Assembly (NCBI GenBank): GCA_023055425.1
Contig: JALGPY010000002.1
Location: 117,440,088 to 117,504,087 of the forward strand
DNA length: 64,000 nucleotides
Direction of reading: 5' to 3'
Source: Linanthus parryae
Lineage: Eukaryota; Streptophyta; Magnoliopsida; Ericales; Polemoniaceae
The notes under the pieces were generated by a model. It searched no databases, had not been told where the DNA came from, and saw nothing but the letters and a program-made list of their open reading frames with translations. Each line of letters starts with the position of its first letter. The stretch's first letter is position 1. Both the position numbers and the translations under genes were made by a program. This document shows, piece by piece, positions 35,107 through 48,178 of this stretch.

Positions 35107-36239
35107 TTAAAACTTTATGGACTGATACGATCTCTGCAAGTGTACAGTTATCGCTCTAGTAATAAATGTGGAAGATAGGGTTGTCGAATCCCAGAGGACT
35201 TGTTGTGAATCAATTAGGATGATTAACTTCTTGTGGGCAAACAATTTCAGTTTTCTAATAACTAAGAAAAATAAATAAAAATGTAATTATTTGTAAAGAG
35301 AGTAAAGTGATGAGACAAATATCGGGATTTTCTCTAGATTCACTAAGTTTCCACCGTTAACGAATTACATTCTGAAACACAGATGATGATTTAATTTGGC
35401 AAACGAGCAATAATTCTAACCGAGTTACCAAGCTAGCTTTCTGTGCCTAGGTCAAATTACAACCGAGTTACCAAATTCTAATTATCCCTAAAACATATAT
35501 TGACGATCATCTAATTCTACTCAACGTTCACAGTCGGTGGTTGATTTCTCTAACTTATGACTACGTGCTTAACTCAATTATTCGGGTAACTCGTTGCTTT
35601 CACTAAGCAGCCCCTCTAGTTTGCAATTCTCGGACAGATTTCATAAGCTAATCTTGCGCGGGCCTTTTCTCCCTCATCCGGACTCAGTTTTGGGCCTATC
35701 TTATTTAGTTGGAAAGCCCTGGATGTCTACTTTCTAATGGAGTAGGCCTTGATACAAAATTAAATATGTAACTCCAGATACAGCCCGAATACTAAAGACT
35801 GGTCCAGTGAACTTTTCCAGCTCTTCTTCGTTTTTGCGTCATCTTCGGCGGATCATATCTTTCTCTTCCGGCCTTTGATTGAGCTCCATGACCTACCGTT
35901 GGAAAGATAATTGAGTCTAATTTTATTTGGAACAAGTCTTACTATAGCAGGTCCTGTAGAACTCAAGATATCATCAAAATAGTAAAGATTGTTCACTTTT
36001 GCTCCTCTAACTTTGCTTCTCCTCATTCTTCTTGGCCATTCCCGAGCTTTTCTCATCTTCTGAAGTTTGTTTCATGCCTCCTAGCAATCGTTTGGAATCC
36101 TTTCCTATCATGACAACATGAACAAGCATACCAAGCGATTATATTTGAAAAATAACATCTAAAAACGCATAGAAACGCCCGGACTAGAAATAAATCACAA
36201 CAAGCTCATTCTTCACAAGAATTGGCCTATAATCCATCA
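35107..36239. other. AT-rich sequence, possible old solo LTR
   Basis: No coding frame is supported. The opening tgatacgatctctgcaagtg and the phrase on cccagaggac resemble the start of some plant LTRs, but I could not find matching ends or a target duplication. It separates element D from the LINE fragment. Confidence 0.3.
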
Positions 36240-39200
36240 CTTTTCACCGAAACGCACACAAATAGCAATGTATTACATACGAAAGATGACTCCAACTAAG
36301 GAGTTATCATGGACTGCAGAGTTTTGGCCTAAACCTCTACAGTTTTATTTTAAGAGTTTCATGGCTGTTGGGATGGTTGTTCCACAACAACCACAACAAT
36401 CCCTTTAAAAAACATTAAATTTGAAGAAATTAAACTGTTCTTGGATTTTTTTGCAAGATCAAGAAAAGAGATTGAGCTTGAGTTAAATGGTCTTATTCTT
36501 TTTCAAAATTTAAACATAAAGAAGTCATTAGAGAAAGGGTTAAAATTGAATTGATCAGTGATACCTTTCTGCATGGCTTTATTAATCTTCGATCTTGGCT
36601 CTTAAAGCCTCTTTTCTGGAATAGCCATCTGTGATGGGGAGGCATGCCTTTTCTTTGGGGGTTTCTTTGAAACAGATGTAGGGTTTTGATGTACGTAACG
36701 CAGCGGAATAACAACAAAATTCCTGATCAAATCCCTCCGCGGATCGCAAGCAAGCATTCATAACATGATGAAAGTAAACGATAGTGTATTTTGATTGTTT
36801 GTGTGATCAAAATAAAGAATAACTTCCACGTCTCTTCCGGTATCCCCATCTAGGATTTCAAGTTGGAATCCCCTTCACGTTTATTGCTAGCTACGTCGAA
36901 GAGGTACGCGAAAGAATCACGCAAAATGAACAAGAAGGTTGAACCCTCTTGGTGGCCAATGGGTATAGGGGCTGACGGCTCCTTGGGGCTCTCTCTCCTT
37001 GCTCTGTTATTTCACTCAATGACAACTCTTGTGAGATAACAGAGCTAGGACTCTCCTTATATAGTTAATAACTCCTTATTAACTATAGATTTTCCCCAAT
37101 ACTAATCATGTCCATACACGGATTAGTCCACTTTGCAACTTAGTCCAATTAACTTTACAAGTGGTTGCGTTTTGACCCTTTTAATTAATTAGTCCAACTA
37201 ATTAATATCCAAGCCAGTTTAATCCATATGGTGTGTGACCCCGTAGGTTTCTACTTAGTTGGTACTAACAATTACAAACATAGAGCGGTGCCTCGCAACA
37301 CATCTGTGCAACCCAACTAACAGAAATAGCCAGTGATCCGACAAACCATGGGCAAAATGTTACCGTGTTGTGTATATCCCTTTGTCTGTATATCCGGATT
37401 GGACACGAGACATAAATGTCATACTCGTATATCCAATTCGTAGTTTCTCAATCCTGGGAATAGGCTTGTCTATAAAGATAACATCAATATCCTATATTAA
37501 TGTAGACGAGTCTTTTCAGACATTCCATAAGCCCTACCCCTTGAATGGCCGTGGTATTTACTCCCATTATGTAGGATGTACAAATCCTATCTACATCACT
37601 ACCATCTCTCAGCTTGCTTCCTATCATGCCCGATTATTTTCTTTGCAGTTAACCAGTTACGGTGTAACTTTTGATAATATCAAAACATGATATTTCACAA
37701 CTAAAGTATTTAGTGACTTCAAATCTAAGGATTACAACATCATTGTCATTACGAGAAGCACTTGTGGCATTAACATAATTTATATGTATCCTTCTCGTGG
37801 TGGGTCAATCCAGTATGTCATTACTCCTAATGCATACCCATGTGTTAGACTTGATATCTCCATATCAATCTACCCACATACGAGTGTATAGGGATCGTCC
37901 TATTAATCAATATAATGTACTAGGGACATTTAAGATGAACACAATTGCAATATAAGGACTTCATTATATTAAATATCTCCATAAATAGTAAATGATTATT
38001 TTAGCCAAAACAATGTTCATACTAAATAAGGATTGCCTCTAGGGCATCTACTCCAAAAACAGATCCCAGAGTATCCTTCGGTTTCAACTTAGTTTTTGGC
38101 TTCTTTGAAACAGATCCCCGACTTCCCTCAAGTAATCGATCGATTTCTTTCATCTCAAACTTTCATTTCTCAATTTCATGACCTGCTTCTGAGGTGACAG
38201 AGGGTGCAAAATCTGGTGCTTTCATGAAAAACAAGAGGACCTGAACATTTTAAATGTGGTAGATATAGTTCTCATGGTGGAAGTAGGTGCATGCATAGGA
38301 TATGGTAGACTGAAAGGCATGGGTAGGGGGATAGGGTGAGGCTAAACCATATTAGTGGCCAACCCTTTGCCTTTTGTAGTGACTATTTGAGGCAACTGAT
38401 GCAACTCTTGGGGAATTTTATCAGAGAAGCACTCGTTGTTAGTTTCAATGAATTGGAACAAGCATTGAGAAGGCACATGAATGTATTTGTAAGAAGAACC
38501 GCTAGGGTTTGAAGCGGTTCTATGGGAAATCGAAGGGTCACTAACATGAACTGGCTGATGAACCTGATGAGCGGTTACAGATGCATTTAACTATTCTGGC
38601 CAATTATACGGAATTGGTCCATAAGTACAGGAGAGAGTGATTAAAATTATGAGGCACTATGAAAGAGGGTTCAGACTAAATTTTTTATTCCAGTTGATGG
38701 TTCAAAGAGTGAGACACAGAGCATGGTGTGAAGAAGACATATTCAGGTGAGAACAGATCATTCATGATGAAGATTAATCCATGTGGAGGGGCTTGATCAG
38801 GATCATTGAAGAGTGGGGGTTTTGTAAAAACATAATTAGGAGTGCACTAGTGTCAAAAGACATGGTTCTATAGGGTGCGAACTTAGTGTGAGCCTTGATA
38901 AGGTAAGTATAACGCTGTCTTTGAGGATTGACATGAAAGGGGAAAACAAAGAGGAAATAAATTATAAGTAATGAGAATCAAGTATCTCTAACACTTACCA
39001 AGTTAGATTTAACATTTCTATTTAAAAATGATAACACACATTGAAAATTCTCTCATAACTAAAATATAGCCACTTTTTGGGCTCATTAGGCACATGCACA
39101 TAAGCTTCAGGTACAAGAGCTTCATCAAGTCTCACTCTGACCTTGATCCGAAGCCCCTTCATGCTTTTAACTCTTTCAAAATACCTATATACAATAAGGA

Positions 39201-40120
39201 AATCACCAGCCAAACAAACTAGATCTTCAGAATTTCGAAATAAATTCCTTTCAAGGGACAAGTAGGGACTTGAAACTAGATTTCCATAGTATAAAAACCA
39301 ACTTCTGCTAAATACTGATTAGGTAACTTTTCTTTGAAAACCGGAGAGAGTCCATGGAAGGTGAAAACAGACTCCTTCAGAAAGAAATCCTTCTCTTCTT
39401 TATTTTGAAAGTAAAAGAGGTAAAAGTCCCCCTTTTTCTTAATCCAAATTAGTCCAAAAGTTTTCCAGTTCTTATTGATTTCTTGTTGAATTAATGTAGG
39501 AGATAGTGACTATTCACCAAAAAATTTAGCTAATAGGGTGTCATTCAGGAGTTTTCAAAAGTTATAAGCCTTAATGGGATCCAGAGTGAGGACTGATCCC
39601 CTCTCATCTGGTTTCTCCTCCATGGAATCATTGTAGGATGAACTTTGAACATTTTTATAGGGTTTGACATTGCAAGAACCAAAGAAATATGAAACACGGA
39701 GAGATAGAAAGAAACGATTGAAGATGCAAGACTGGAAATACACATAATCAACTTGAAGTTGCACTAAATAGACCAACTGAAGATCCTGCACGATTGAGAA
39801 GGAATAAATTAGTCGAAAATTATGAGAAATCACTAAGAAATAGGCATGGAAATCATTAGAAAGATGAAGAACTAAGTGGAGGACGAAAAGTAATATAAGG
39901 AACTCATGATTATCAGAAGGTAATTGGGAGTTGAGTGGCTCAAGGAGCAAGGCTGAAGCTCTTAGGAGATCAAGCAAGGCTATAGAGATAAAGAGCAATT
40001 TTTCATTGGTGGACATTGAATAATTTAAAAAAAACAATTCTAATTCTTTTTTTATTTTGAAAAACAAATGTCTTATTCTTATATGTAACTCCAGAATTTG
40101 GGAAGGACGCAACTATGAAT
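36240..40120 (-). mobile_element. Decayed LINE (L1-type), minus strand, split by a solo LTR
   Basis: Read leftwards, ORF1 seems to start at the ATG at 40016 (MSTNEKLLF) and includes a stretch at about 39180-39030 (KGLRIKVRVRLDEAL ... YFSYERIFNVCYHF) typical of plant LINE ORF1 proteins before their zinc knuckle. After the solo LTR, ORF2 appears to begin at 36362 (MKLL, stop, then NCRGLGQNSAV), matching the endonuclease start NCRGLG. The element is truncated near 36240 and full of stops. No reverse transcriptase remains. Confidence 0.55.
36677..38061 (-). repeat. Solo LTR of a Ty1/copia element inside the LINE
   Basis: This stretch is homologous, in inverted orientation, to the copia 5' LTR at 45104-46535 (shared blocks gcctctagggcatcta, atgcatacccatgtg and the cagcggaataa end). 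It begins TGTAGGG and ends AAAAACA on the plus strand. LINE sequence flanks both sides. The repeat acaga occurs at 36672-36676 and 38059-38063 and could be the target duplication, but the ends are uncertain by a few bases. No internal copia sequence adjoins it. Confidence 0.6.
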
Positions 40121-41894
40121 TGAAGTGACAATTTCTCTCTCTAAATGTCTCTCTCTCTCACGTATTTCGTCTATCTTATGTCTCTTTTTAGCAATCTATT
40201 AAAGGTTAATGAAAGAAACCAACCATATGGTATGGGATTATACCAGATTACTACCATGTTATTTTGGAAAACACCCTAAAGCACCCTTCTCATTAACAGT
40301 GACTAAGAGCACAAATAAAAAAAACACTTTGGCCCCCTTGCTGATAACATTTACACCCCATGAATTTTGAAAAAAAAAAAGGAAAGTAAAAAAAAAAAAA
40401 AACCCTCAATCTATCACCCTCTCCTCTCCACTCCTCTTCACACCAACACTTTTCTCTCTCTCCCCCTTTGCATCCATGGATTTCGAATCTGTTAATTCAA
40501 TCCATTCTGAATTATGTGGTGTACAAACTCAGGGGGAGTTATACTGTGTGAAGAAGATGAAAGACAGGATTGTTCGAGAGACTTGTTCAAAGCTCCAAAG
40601 CTTTGTAGCTCAAGATTTCCTATAAACTTGATTTATAATTGCTGACAGTTTCAATGTTGCAGGCTGATGGGCATTGGATTGATTGTTGTTTAAAAGCATT
40701 TATATTGTTTCTCACAAATATTCTTGACCTTCTATATTGTGCTAATAATTCTAGATAAGTATGCAGGGTGATATGTCTTAAGGATCACTTGTTGTCGGGC
40801 TAACAGATCCTTATTGCAGGATGATATATCAAGTTGTGTGCTTGATCATTGATTTAGTCAATATTGTAGTCTTAAGTTTGATTGTTATTTTGTTATAGTT
40901 ATTTATTGATTACACTCATAATATAGCTATGCGTAATGGTTTAAATGGCCTACCAATAGGACATTACATATATGCTACTATGTCTGGATTTTGTTTGATC
41001 TTGTGCTCTAGTTTTGTAGGACTCTTCGATGGTCAAATCTGCCTAACAAAATGAAATCTGATGTTCAAATATAGATGTTGAAAGAAGTTGTTAGGGGTTG
41101 AGGATTTTTAGGAAATATGTTCCTAAAATCTCTCAGGTTGTTACTGCAAGTTGTTATATACTGGATTTGAATTTAAAGCATGACAGTACTAATCAACTGA
41201 GAAAAATAAGAGAGAATAGTCGTGTGAGAACATCAATCAACTCTTCATTCATTCAACCACATTGTAGATTTAACATTGAAGAAGATCAATCATTCCAAAA
41301 TTCTGAAGAACACTTCTCAGCATTACTGCTTATTCTACTTCCTTTGTTCTTCTGTATTGTGTTTTAACAGTGTATTTCATTTGAATTCTCTACCTCATAA
41401 ACATTAGTAATTTTTTTGTTCAAGTGAACAACAAGATGTTCTTATAGTTCCACCAGATTGTAGCTGAGACTAGATAGGTTGGGAACCACGAGCTATATAA
41501 GTGTAAGGTAGTTCACTTAGGCTTGAGATCTAGGGCTAATGTTGTGATTAATGAGAATTTGTTCAAATCCTGGAAGGATATATCCCTCAGGCGGAGCGTA
41601 GGCCCATTGGTGGCTGAAATTCGTAAAAAATCATTGTGTTCATCTTTTTACAAGTTCTCATTCTGCACAACACAGAGAAGCTCCAAAGCTTTGGAGGATT
41701 TCCTACTTCAAAGCTTTGAAGCTCCAGACTGTTTCCCGCAATCTCAAACATATTTATCTTGTCCAAAGCTTTGAGATTCCATCATTACTCTGTGTTTAAG
41801 TTTCAAGTGTTCAATTTAGCAAAAGTTTGCATACTCTATTCACCCCCCCCCCCATCTAGATTATATTGATCATGTTTTGTACCTGCATTACTCA
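40121..41894. other. Sequence upstream of the SIRE-like copia gag, probably including its 5' LTR
   Basis: No gene is seen. The primer binding site at about 41902 implies a 5' LTR ending near 41893, but I could not find its start or a second copy. The stretch has several palindromic ccaaagctttgg copies (about 40600, 41680-41770), an A-run at about 40370-40403 and a C-run at about 41846-41857. Confidence 0.4.
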
Positions 41895-41949
41895 TTTTTA
41901 ATTTGTATCAGAGCTTGGGTCACTGTAAACATCTAACCATATTGTGAAA

Positions 41950-43678
41950 ATGAGTAATGTAGGTGATGGAGGATTCTCACAAGGAAGAACATCCAACAGA
42001 TCTCCACTGTTCTGTGGTGACAACTTTGTGCATTGGAAATCATTGATGAAAATGTTTATCATAGATGATGGCATGGATAAATAGTTAATCACTCAGAATG
42101 GTCCATATGTTTACTATTCTACTACAGATGGGATCAGCACTGTCAAGTCTGATGATGATCTTTCAGTCACTGAATTGGAAAGGTATCAAAAATTATAAAG
42201 CTATGAACTTGTTATATTGTGCTCTTAGTGCAGATGAGTTCAGCATAATATCCAACTGCAAAAGTGCCAATGAGATTTCAGACAGGTTGTGACATATGAA
42301 GGAACTAATCAAGTCAAGCAGACTAAAATCAACATTCGGCTAAGGCAGTATGAGCTATTCAAGATGAATTTTAATGAATCCATCAAGGACATGTTCAAAA
42401 TGTTCACAGTCATTTTGAATAACTTATAGTCCTTTGGGAAAGCATTCTCAAATGAAGAAAAGGTCGGGAAGCTTCTAAGAAGTATACCAAAAGCCAAGTG
42501 GGAACAAAAGACAACTGCAATTGAGAAAGCTCAGGACTTGATTCTTCTGGAGCTAGATGATCTGTAAGGCAAGCTGCTCACTTATGAGATTTCTATGAAG
42601 GACGTGGATGGTGATATGAGTGAAAACATCAAGGACCTGGCACTCAAGGAAAAAGACAATAAGAAATACCGAATCCTTTAACATGATGCCTTAGCCTTGA
42701 TCTCCAAAGCGTTGACCAGAATACTGAAAATGAAAAAAAAAACATTGGGGACAAGGACTACAACAAAGAAAAATCCAGATCCTCAAGCAGCAAGGGTCAC
42801 ATAGGTAAGTCTTCTTCACATTCACATAAATCTAAATTAAAGAATTGCTTTGCATGTGGAGATGTAGATCACCTGGTAAGGGATTGTCCACAAAAGAAGA
42901 AGAACAGGAATTTCCCTAAGAAGGAAATTGATAACAGAAGAAAGAAAGCTATGGTTGCTTCATGGAGTGATTCTGATTCATCAGGTGGTTCAGATTCAGA
43001 TGAAGAACATGCCAATGTTTTTTAGTGACGGAGCATGAAGAAGAAAACAGCTCTGACGGACACATTGAGAAGATGGTAAAGAATTTACTTGCTATTCCTA
43101 CTGACGTTTTACCTGAAATCCTCAAATGCATGTTTTTGAATGATGAAAGTTATAGAAATGATATTGTAAATTTGAAGGTGAAAGTATATGAGAAGGCAAA
43201 GGAAAATTTGGAGTTAGTTTTTCTTAACAAAATTCTTAAAGTATCTCAGTCAGAAACTAGTAGTGACCTCAAAGCTTTGGATAGCAGGTTTAAAGCCTTG
43301 AAGGCACAGGTCAAGGAAGTTGTAGATGAAAATACTCATTTAACTAATAAGTTTATTGATATGAAACATCATTCAGATGATTTAGAACAAGAAAACACTT
43401 CATTGACTGAGAAACTTCAAGAATCAAGGAAATTTTTATCAAGATTTACAGGCTTGGAACATAACCTTAATTTCATGCTTGGAGGAAGTCTGCATTCTCT
43501 ACACACAAGTGGAATTGGTTACAATCCAAATTTCCAAAGAAAAATCATACCACCTTTTTTTTTTTTGAGAAAAAAATCATACCACCTTTGTGAAAGCAGG
43601 AAACGGACATTCTCCTTTCTACTGTGGAAAAATTGGTCATGTGAAGCTAACTTACCTCTTTAGACGGACAGAACCTCA
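41950..43678 (+). pseudogene. gag: Copia gag pseudogene
   Basis: It starts at ATG 41950 (MSNVGDGGFSQG). Typical copia gag phrases follow (GDNFVHWKSLMKMFI; LRQYELFKMNFNESIKDMF), with several stops and frame changes. A CCHC zinc knuckle, CFACGDVDHLVRDC, lies at about 42850-42892. A frame at 43025-43663 encodes a coiled-coil-rich segment usual after the knuckle in SIRE elements. At about 43540-43590 an 18-bp piece (aaaaatcataccaccttt) is duplicated around a T-run. Confidence 0.65.
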
Positions 43679-43819
43679 CATAATGAGGTACACCTATCTT
43701 TATCAGCTTAATGGACAAGTGAAGAAGATTTGGGTTCCTAAAGGAATTAGACCACCTAATATGGTTGATTCTGAATATGAGTCCAAATTTTACACATGGT
43801 CTAATAGCCCGTTAAGGCA

Positions 43820-45075
43820 TTGATTGAATTTTTACAGGCTGCCACCAGGGCTAAGGATCAGATGTGGTTTTTGGATTGTGGTTTCTCAAGGCACATGAGT
43901 GGAAAAAATCTCTGTTTGCAGAACTTAAAGTGTATTCTAGATGAACAATCACACTTGGTGACAAGGAAAAATGCAACATCATTTGTATATGTATTATTGG
44001 TAATGAATCTACTAACTCTTTTATGATGTTTATCTTGTACATGGTTTGAAGTATAACTTGCTCAGTATCTCTCAATCAATGTGATAAGGGTAATAAATTT
44101 ATTTTTCACAAGGAGGAATGTGTGGTGCAAGATGAGAAATCTGGAAATTGCATAGTCACTGCTCCTAGGTCATACAATGTATATGCTATGTACACTAAAA
44201 AAGTTGCAGGTGAATGTCTGAAGTGCCTCAGAGATTTGAAGGAAGATCCAAAGCTTTGGCATAGAAAACTTGGGCATATAAGCATGCACACAAGGAAAAA
44301 TCTTATCTCAAATGACTTGGTAAGAGGATTACCAACAATGAAGTTTACAGATAATGAGATATGAAAGGCATGTACCCAAGGTAAATAGACAAGGAGTTCA
44401 TTCAAGCTGAATAACTTTGTAAGTGCTGCTAGACCCTTAGCGATGCTGCACATGGACTTGTGTAGTCACATGAGAGTTCAAACACCCAAAGGTAAAATGG
44501 GAGATGATTACTCCAGATTTACTTGGGTTATGTTTATTAGAGAAAAAATCTGAAAAATGTGCATGTTGCATCTCTTAGAAGTGATCATGGTAGAGAATTT
44601 GATCAGTTTGAGTTTGATTTATATAGTGCACATCATGGCATCTCACACAAATTTTCTGCACCTATAACTCCACAGAATAATGGAGTGGTAGAGAGAAAGA
44701 ATGGGACACTTGAAGATATGTCTAGAACCATGCTTCTTGAAAACAATTTGCCTAAATATTTCTGGGCAGAAGTTGTTAGCACTGCCAATTATATTCTCAA
44801 TAGATGCTTGATTATGCCTAAGTTGAAGAAAACTCCATATGAACTTTGCGAAGGTAGAAAGCCAAATGTTTCTTATTTTAAGCCTTTTGGTTGTACTTGT
44901 TTTGTGCATAATAATGGCAAGGATAGTCTTGGTAAGTTTGATTCTAGAAGTAATGAAGTTGTATTTCTTGGTTATTTTCATTCTAGCAAAACCTAGAGTT
45001 TTCAATAAAAGAAATAAGGTTGTAGAAGATAGCATTTATGTGATTTTTGATGAAAGCTATGATGGTTCTTGAGTG
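43820..45075 (+). pseudogene. pol: Copia protease-integrase pseudogene
   Basis: The protease motif reads WFLDCGFSRHMSG near 43865, with Cys after the catalytic Asp. GAG-pre-integrase follows near 44255 (LWHRKLGHISMHTRKNL). The integrase core is at 44559-44996 (LRSDHGREF, then NNGVVERKNGTLEDM, keeping the second D and the E). Frameshifts near 44030, 44380 and 44540 and several stops break the frame. The segment ends at the insertion of the next copia element. Confidence 0.7.
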
Positions 45076-45103
45076 ATAGTTTTGCAGATCTCAATCTAAA
45101 TAA

Positions 45104-46535
45104 TGTTGTAATAGATGCCCTAGAGGCAATCTTATTTAGTATGAATATTACTTTTGGCTAGAATATTCATTGCATTATTTGTGGAGATATTTAATATAAT
45201 GAAGTCCTTATATTGCAAACGTGTTGTTTATCTTAAATATCCCTAGTCGATTATATTGATTAATAGGACGATCAAATATAGACTAGTATGTGGGTAGATT
45301 GATATGGAGATATCAAGCCTAGCACATGGGTATGCATTAGGAGTAATGGCATACTGGATTGACCCGCAACGAGGAGGCTACATACAAGTTATGTAAAGTC
45401 ACAGGTTCTTCTAGTAGTGACAACGGTATTTACATCCTTAGACTTGAAGTCACTAGATCCTCTAGTTGTGGAATATTGTGCTTTGATATCGTCAAACGCT
45501 ACACCGTAACAGGGTAGTAATAAAGGCGCATATCGGACACAATTCATGAATTGATTCATTCTTCAAAAAAATCTTAGAAATAGTAGTGATGTAGATAAAA
45601 TTTGTCCCTCCCACATAACTGGAGCAAATATCCGCGGGCACTCGAGAGATGGTTCTTATATAACGTCTGACCAGAATCAAAATCAATATGGGATATTGAT
45701 CTAATCTGCATGGATAAGACTATTCCCAGGTTCGAGAAACTACGGATTGGATATACGAGTGTGACTTGTATGTCTCTTGTCTAATCTGGATATAGAGACA
45801 AAGGTATGAGACAATACTTTCACACGGTTTGTCGGATTACTGACTATCTCTATTAGTTGGGTGGCATGGATGTGTTGCTAGACACCGCTCCATGTTAGTA
45901 ATCGTTACTACCAACTTAGTAGAAACCTATGGGGTCACACTCCCCATGGATTAAACAAGACTTGGGAATTAATTAATATGATTAATTAATTATAAGTATC
46001 AATGCGCAACAACATGCAAACTTAGTAGGACTAATTTGCAATATGGACTAATCCATGTAAGGACATGATTAGTATTGGAGCTTTTATGTAGTTAACAAGG
46101 AGTTTTTAGACTATATAAAGAACACTCCTAGCTTATTTCTCATAAGAGTGCCATAATTGTTATCACACAAGAAGAGAACAAATCAAGGAGAGAGACAAAA
46201 CACTAGAAGGCTGAACCCTAGTGCCGCCCCTCTACCTGTCGTCCTCAAGGAGGATGCCGCCTCCTTTTTGCTCCGATTTGTGTGATTCTTCTTCTTCCTC
46301 CTTCATACCTAGCTAGCAAAAATGTGTGGAGGATATGGAGACAATCCAAGGAGTGGACTATCCATAGAGACGTGAGCAATATTTCGCGTTTGAAGTCATC
46401 CTAGGGGACAAACAAGGTATTTGATACTAAAATCATTTACTATCTTTATGATGTCTAGTCCTATGATCATTGGAGGGTCTTCTGCGGACCTTTATTTGTT
46501 TTATTCCGCTGTGTAATCCATTACAAAACTCTACA
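45104..46535 (+). repeat. 5' LTR of the truncated copia element
   Basis: It opens TGTTGTAATAGATGCCC and ends CTCTACA. It is the inverted counterpart of the solo LTR at 36677-38061. Confidence 0.65.
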
Positions 46536-46550
46536 GTTGTTTCAGAGCCA

Positions 46551-48178
46551 CAGGCCTTAGAAGCATAATGTAGTTTATGTGTTACGTTTATGTCAATTTT
46601 ACACCTTAATTGTTTATTATCGCGTAAAACTGAATAATTAAGCATATTGATGCAATTTTGAATATGATTCAACCAAATAAGATCTAATATTACATAGGAT
46701 GTAAGAATTAGTGAATTTGGATCACATGTGATGTGTGATTTTGGATCTTGAAAACTAGGGTTAGGGCACAAATTGGAAAAGGGGTTTTTCAATTTGGAAA
46801 TAACTAAACTAGGGCAACAAGGAAGAAGAAGTTGTTTTGGAAACAACTCCTAAGAGGTTTGGCCCCCCTAGGGACCGCCCTCCTCTTCCTTTCCGCCCAA
46901 TCATGCCACAACCAAAGGGCCGAGCCTCCCTAGCGCACGGCCTAGCCGTGTGGGCTAGGTGGCGGTCGGCCCAAGGTTTTTGTGGTGATCCTTTGGGGTT
47001 CGGCCAAGCGTTTTGGTGGGCCCCTTGGACCGTTTTGACCCTAGTTCATCCAAAATCAACTAAGATTGACCACACACATTAAAATTGGATTTTAACTGTT
47101 TATATGCTATTCTCATGGTGGTTGGATATGGCCTTAGGTGTGGATGTTGTGATTGTTTTATTTTGTGGTTTGATTTTACGGCCTGTGAGCCGGTATGATT
47201 AATGTAATAGTTAATTAGGTTTTACGGCATGTGAGCCGATCTTCTTCTCAACTTGTGAGATCTTTCTATTCAGTATAGATGCTATCTAGTATTAGATAGA
47301 GTAGATGATAGTCAAGACATGGAGAATAATCCTAAAGAATAGAATAAACCACACAATGACGGCATTCCACAAAGTTATGGAGCATGGACTAAAAGATGGA
47401 GGCGCATGGAGATGAGCTTGCTATTCTTAGGGTTCATAGATATTCTCATTGGCTTGGGAATATCTTAGTTTAGAGGCCATATCCATGTCACATATAATTT
47501 ATTGTCTTATTATTTATTGTTGGTGTATGGATGATAAAAGCGTAATTAGTAATAAGATAATACAACCCGGATCTTTTGTTGTGAGTTTGCCCAACTCAAA
47601 TAAGTAGATCAGTTGATATGGATCAACAAAACAATTAAAATTGAAAGGAAAATCCCTCAAATTTAGATATTGTGTTTTGCCTTCTCGTTACTTAAACACT
47701 CATCGTGATCATGATTTACCAAACTCCTGCGTGCCAAAGCAAGGCGACTTGGTTCATCATGATCTGATGCGATGGCACAAGCAAGTAACGTGCAATTGTT
47801 TGAGTAAGAGGTTGGATTCAACGAGGTGATTTTAATAGGATTAAAAACCTAGAGGCAACCAATTGAGATTATCTATGAGATAAGTAAGTAAGGAGTTATT
47901 TGCCAATTGAACCAATAATTGCATAAGGATGCAATTGGAATTGTTCCTACCTAAATAACTAATTTTTGGGTGACTTGCAAAAGCAAGCTCAAAAATCAGT
48001 GAAATATGGATCTTGGCCCCACTAGAAAATATAATGATATTTTTCGCATCAATATTGAGGATTAATAATTCGAGAAAAATAGCGGGGGCTATGTTTAATA
48101 ATCTAGCCATTTTTCAATATAGTTATTTGTTTACAAAATATTAAAACTTTTATATTTCTCATTTTGTAGAATTCAAAT
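46551..48178 (+). other. Leader of the truncated copia element
   Basis: No gene is supported. It holds two near copies of ttttacggcntgtgagccg (about 47175-47240). A GC-rich stretch at 46850-47050 yields an 81-codon frame without recognisable protein features. Confidence 0.5.

Larger units (their letters stand above)
41902..45103 (+). mobile_element. Broken SIRE-like Ty1/copia element (gag to integrase)
   Basis: A primer binding site (tttgtatcagagcttggg, 41902-41919) precedes gag. Coding remnants run in copia order: gag with zinc knuckle, coiled-coil extension, protease, GAG-pre-integrase and integrase. The integrase region stops at about 45075 and the 5' LTR of another copia element begins at 45104. 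RT and RNase H are not found in the window. Confidence 0.75.

Noticed and set aside
35107..36239. Considered as a host gene between elements
   Set aside because: No frame longer than about 70 codons, and the opening resembles retroelement LTR sequence.
46837..47082. 81-codon GC-rich frame in the copia leader
   Set aside because: No domain, lies in the untranslated leader of a retroelement, composition explains the open frame.
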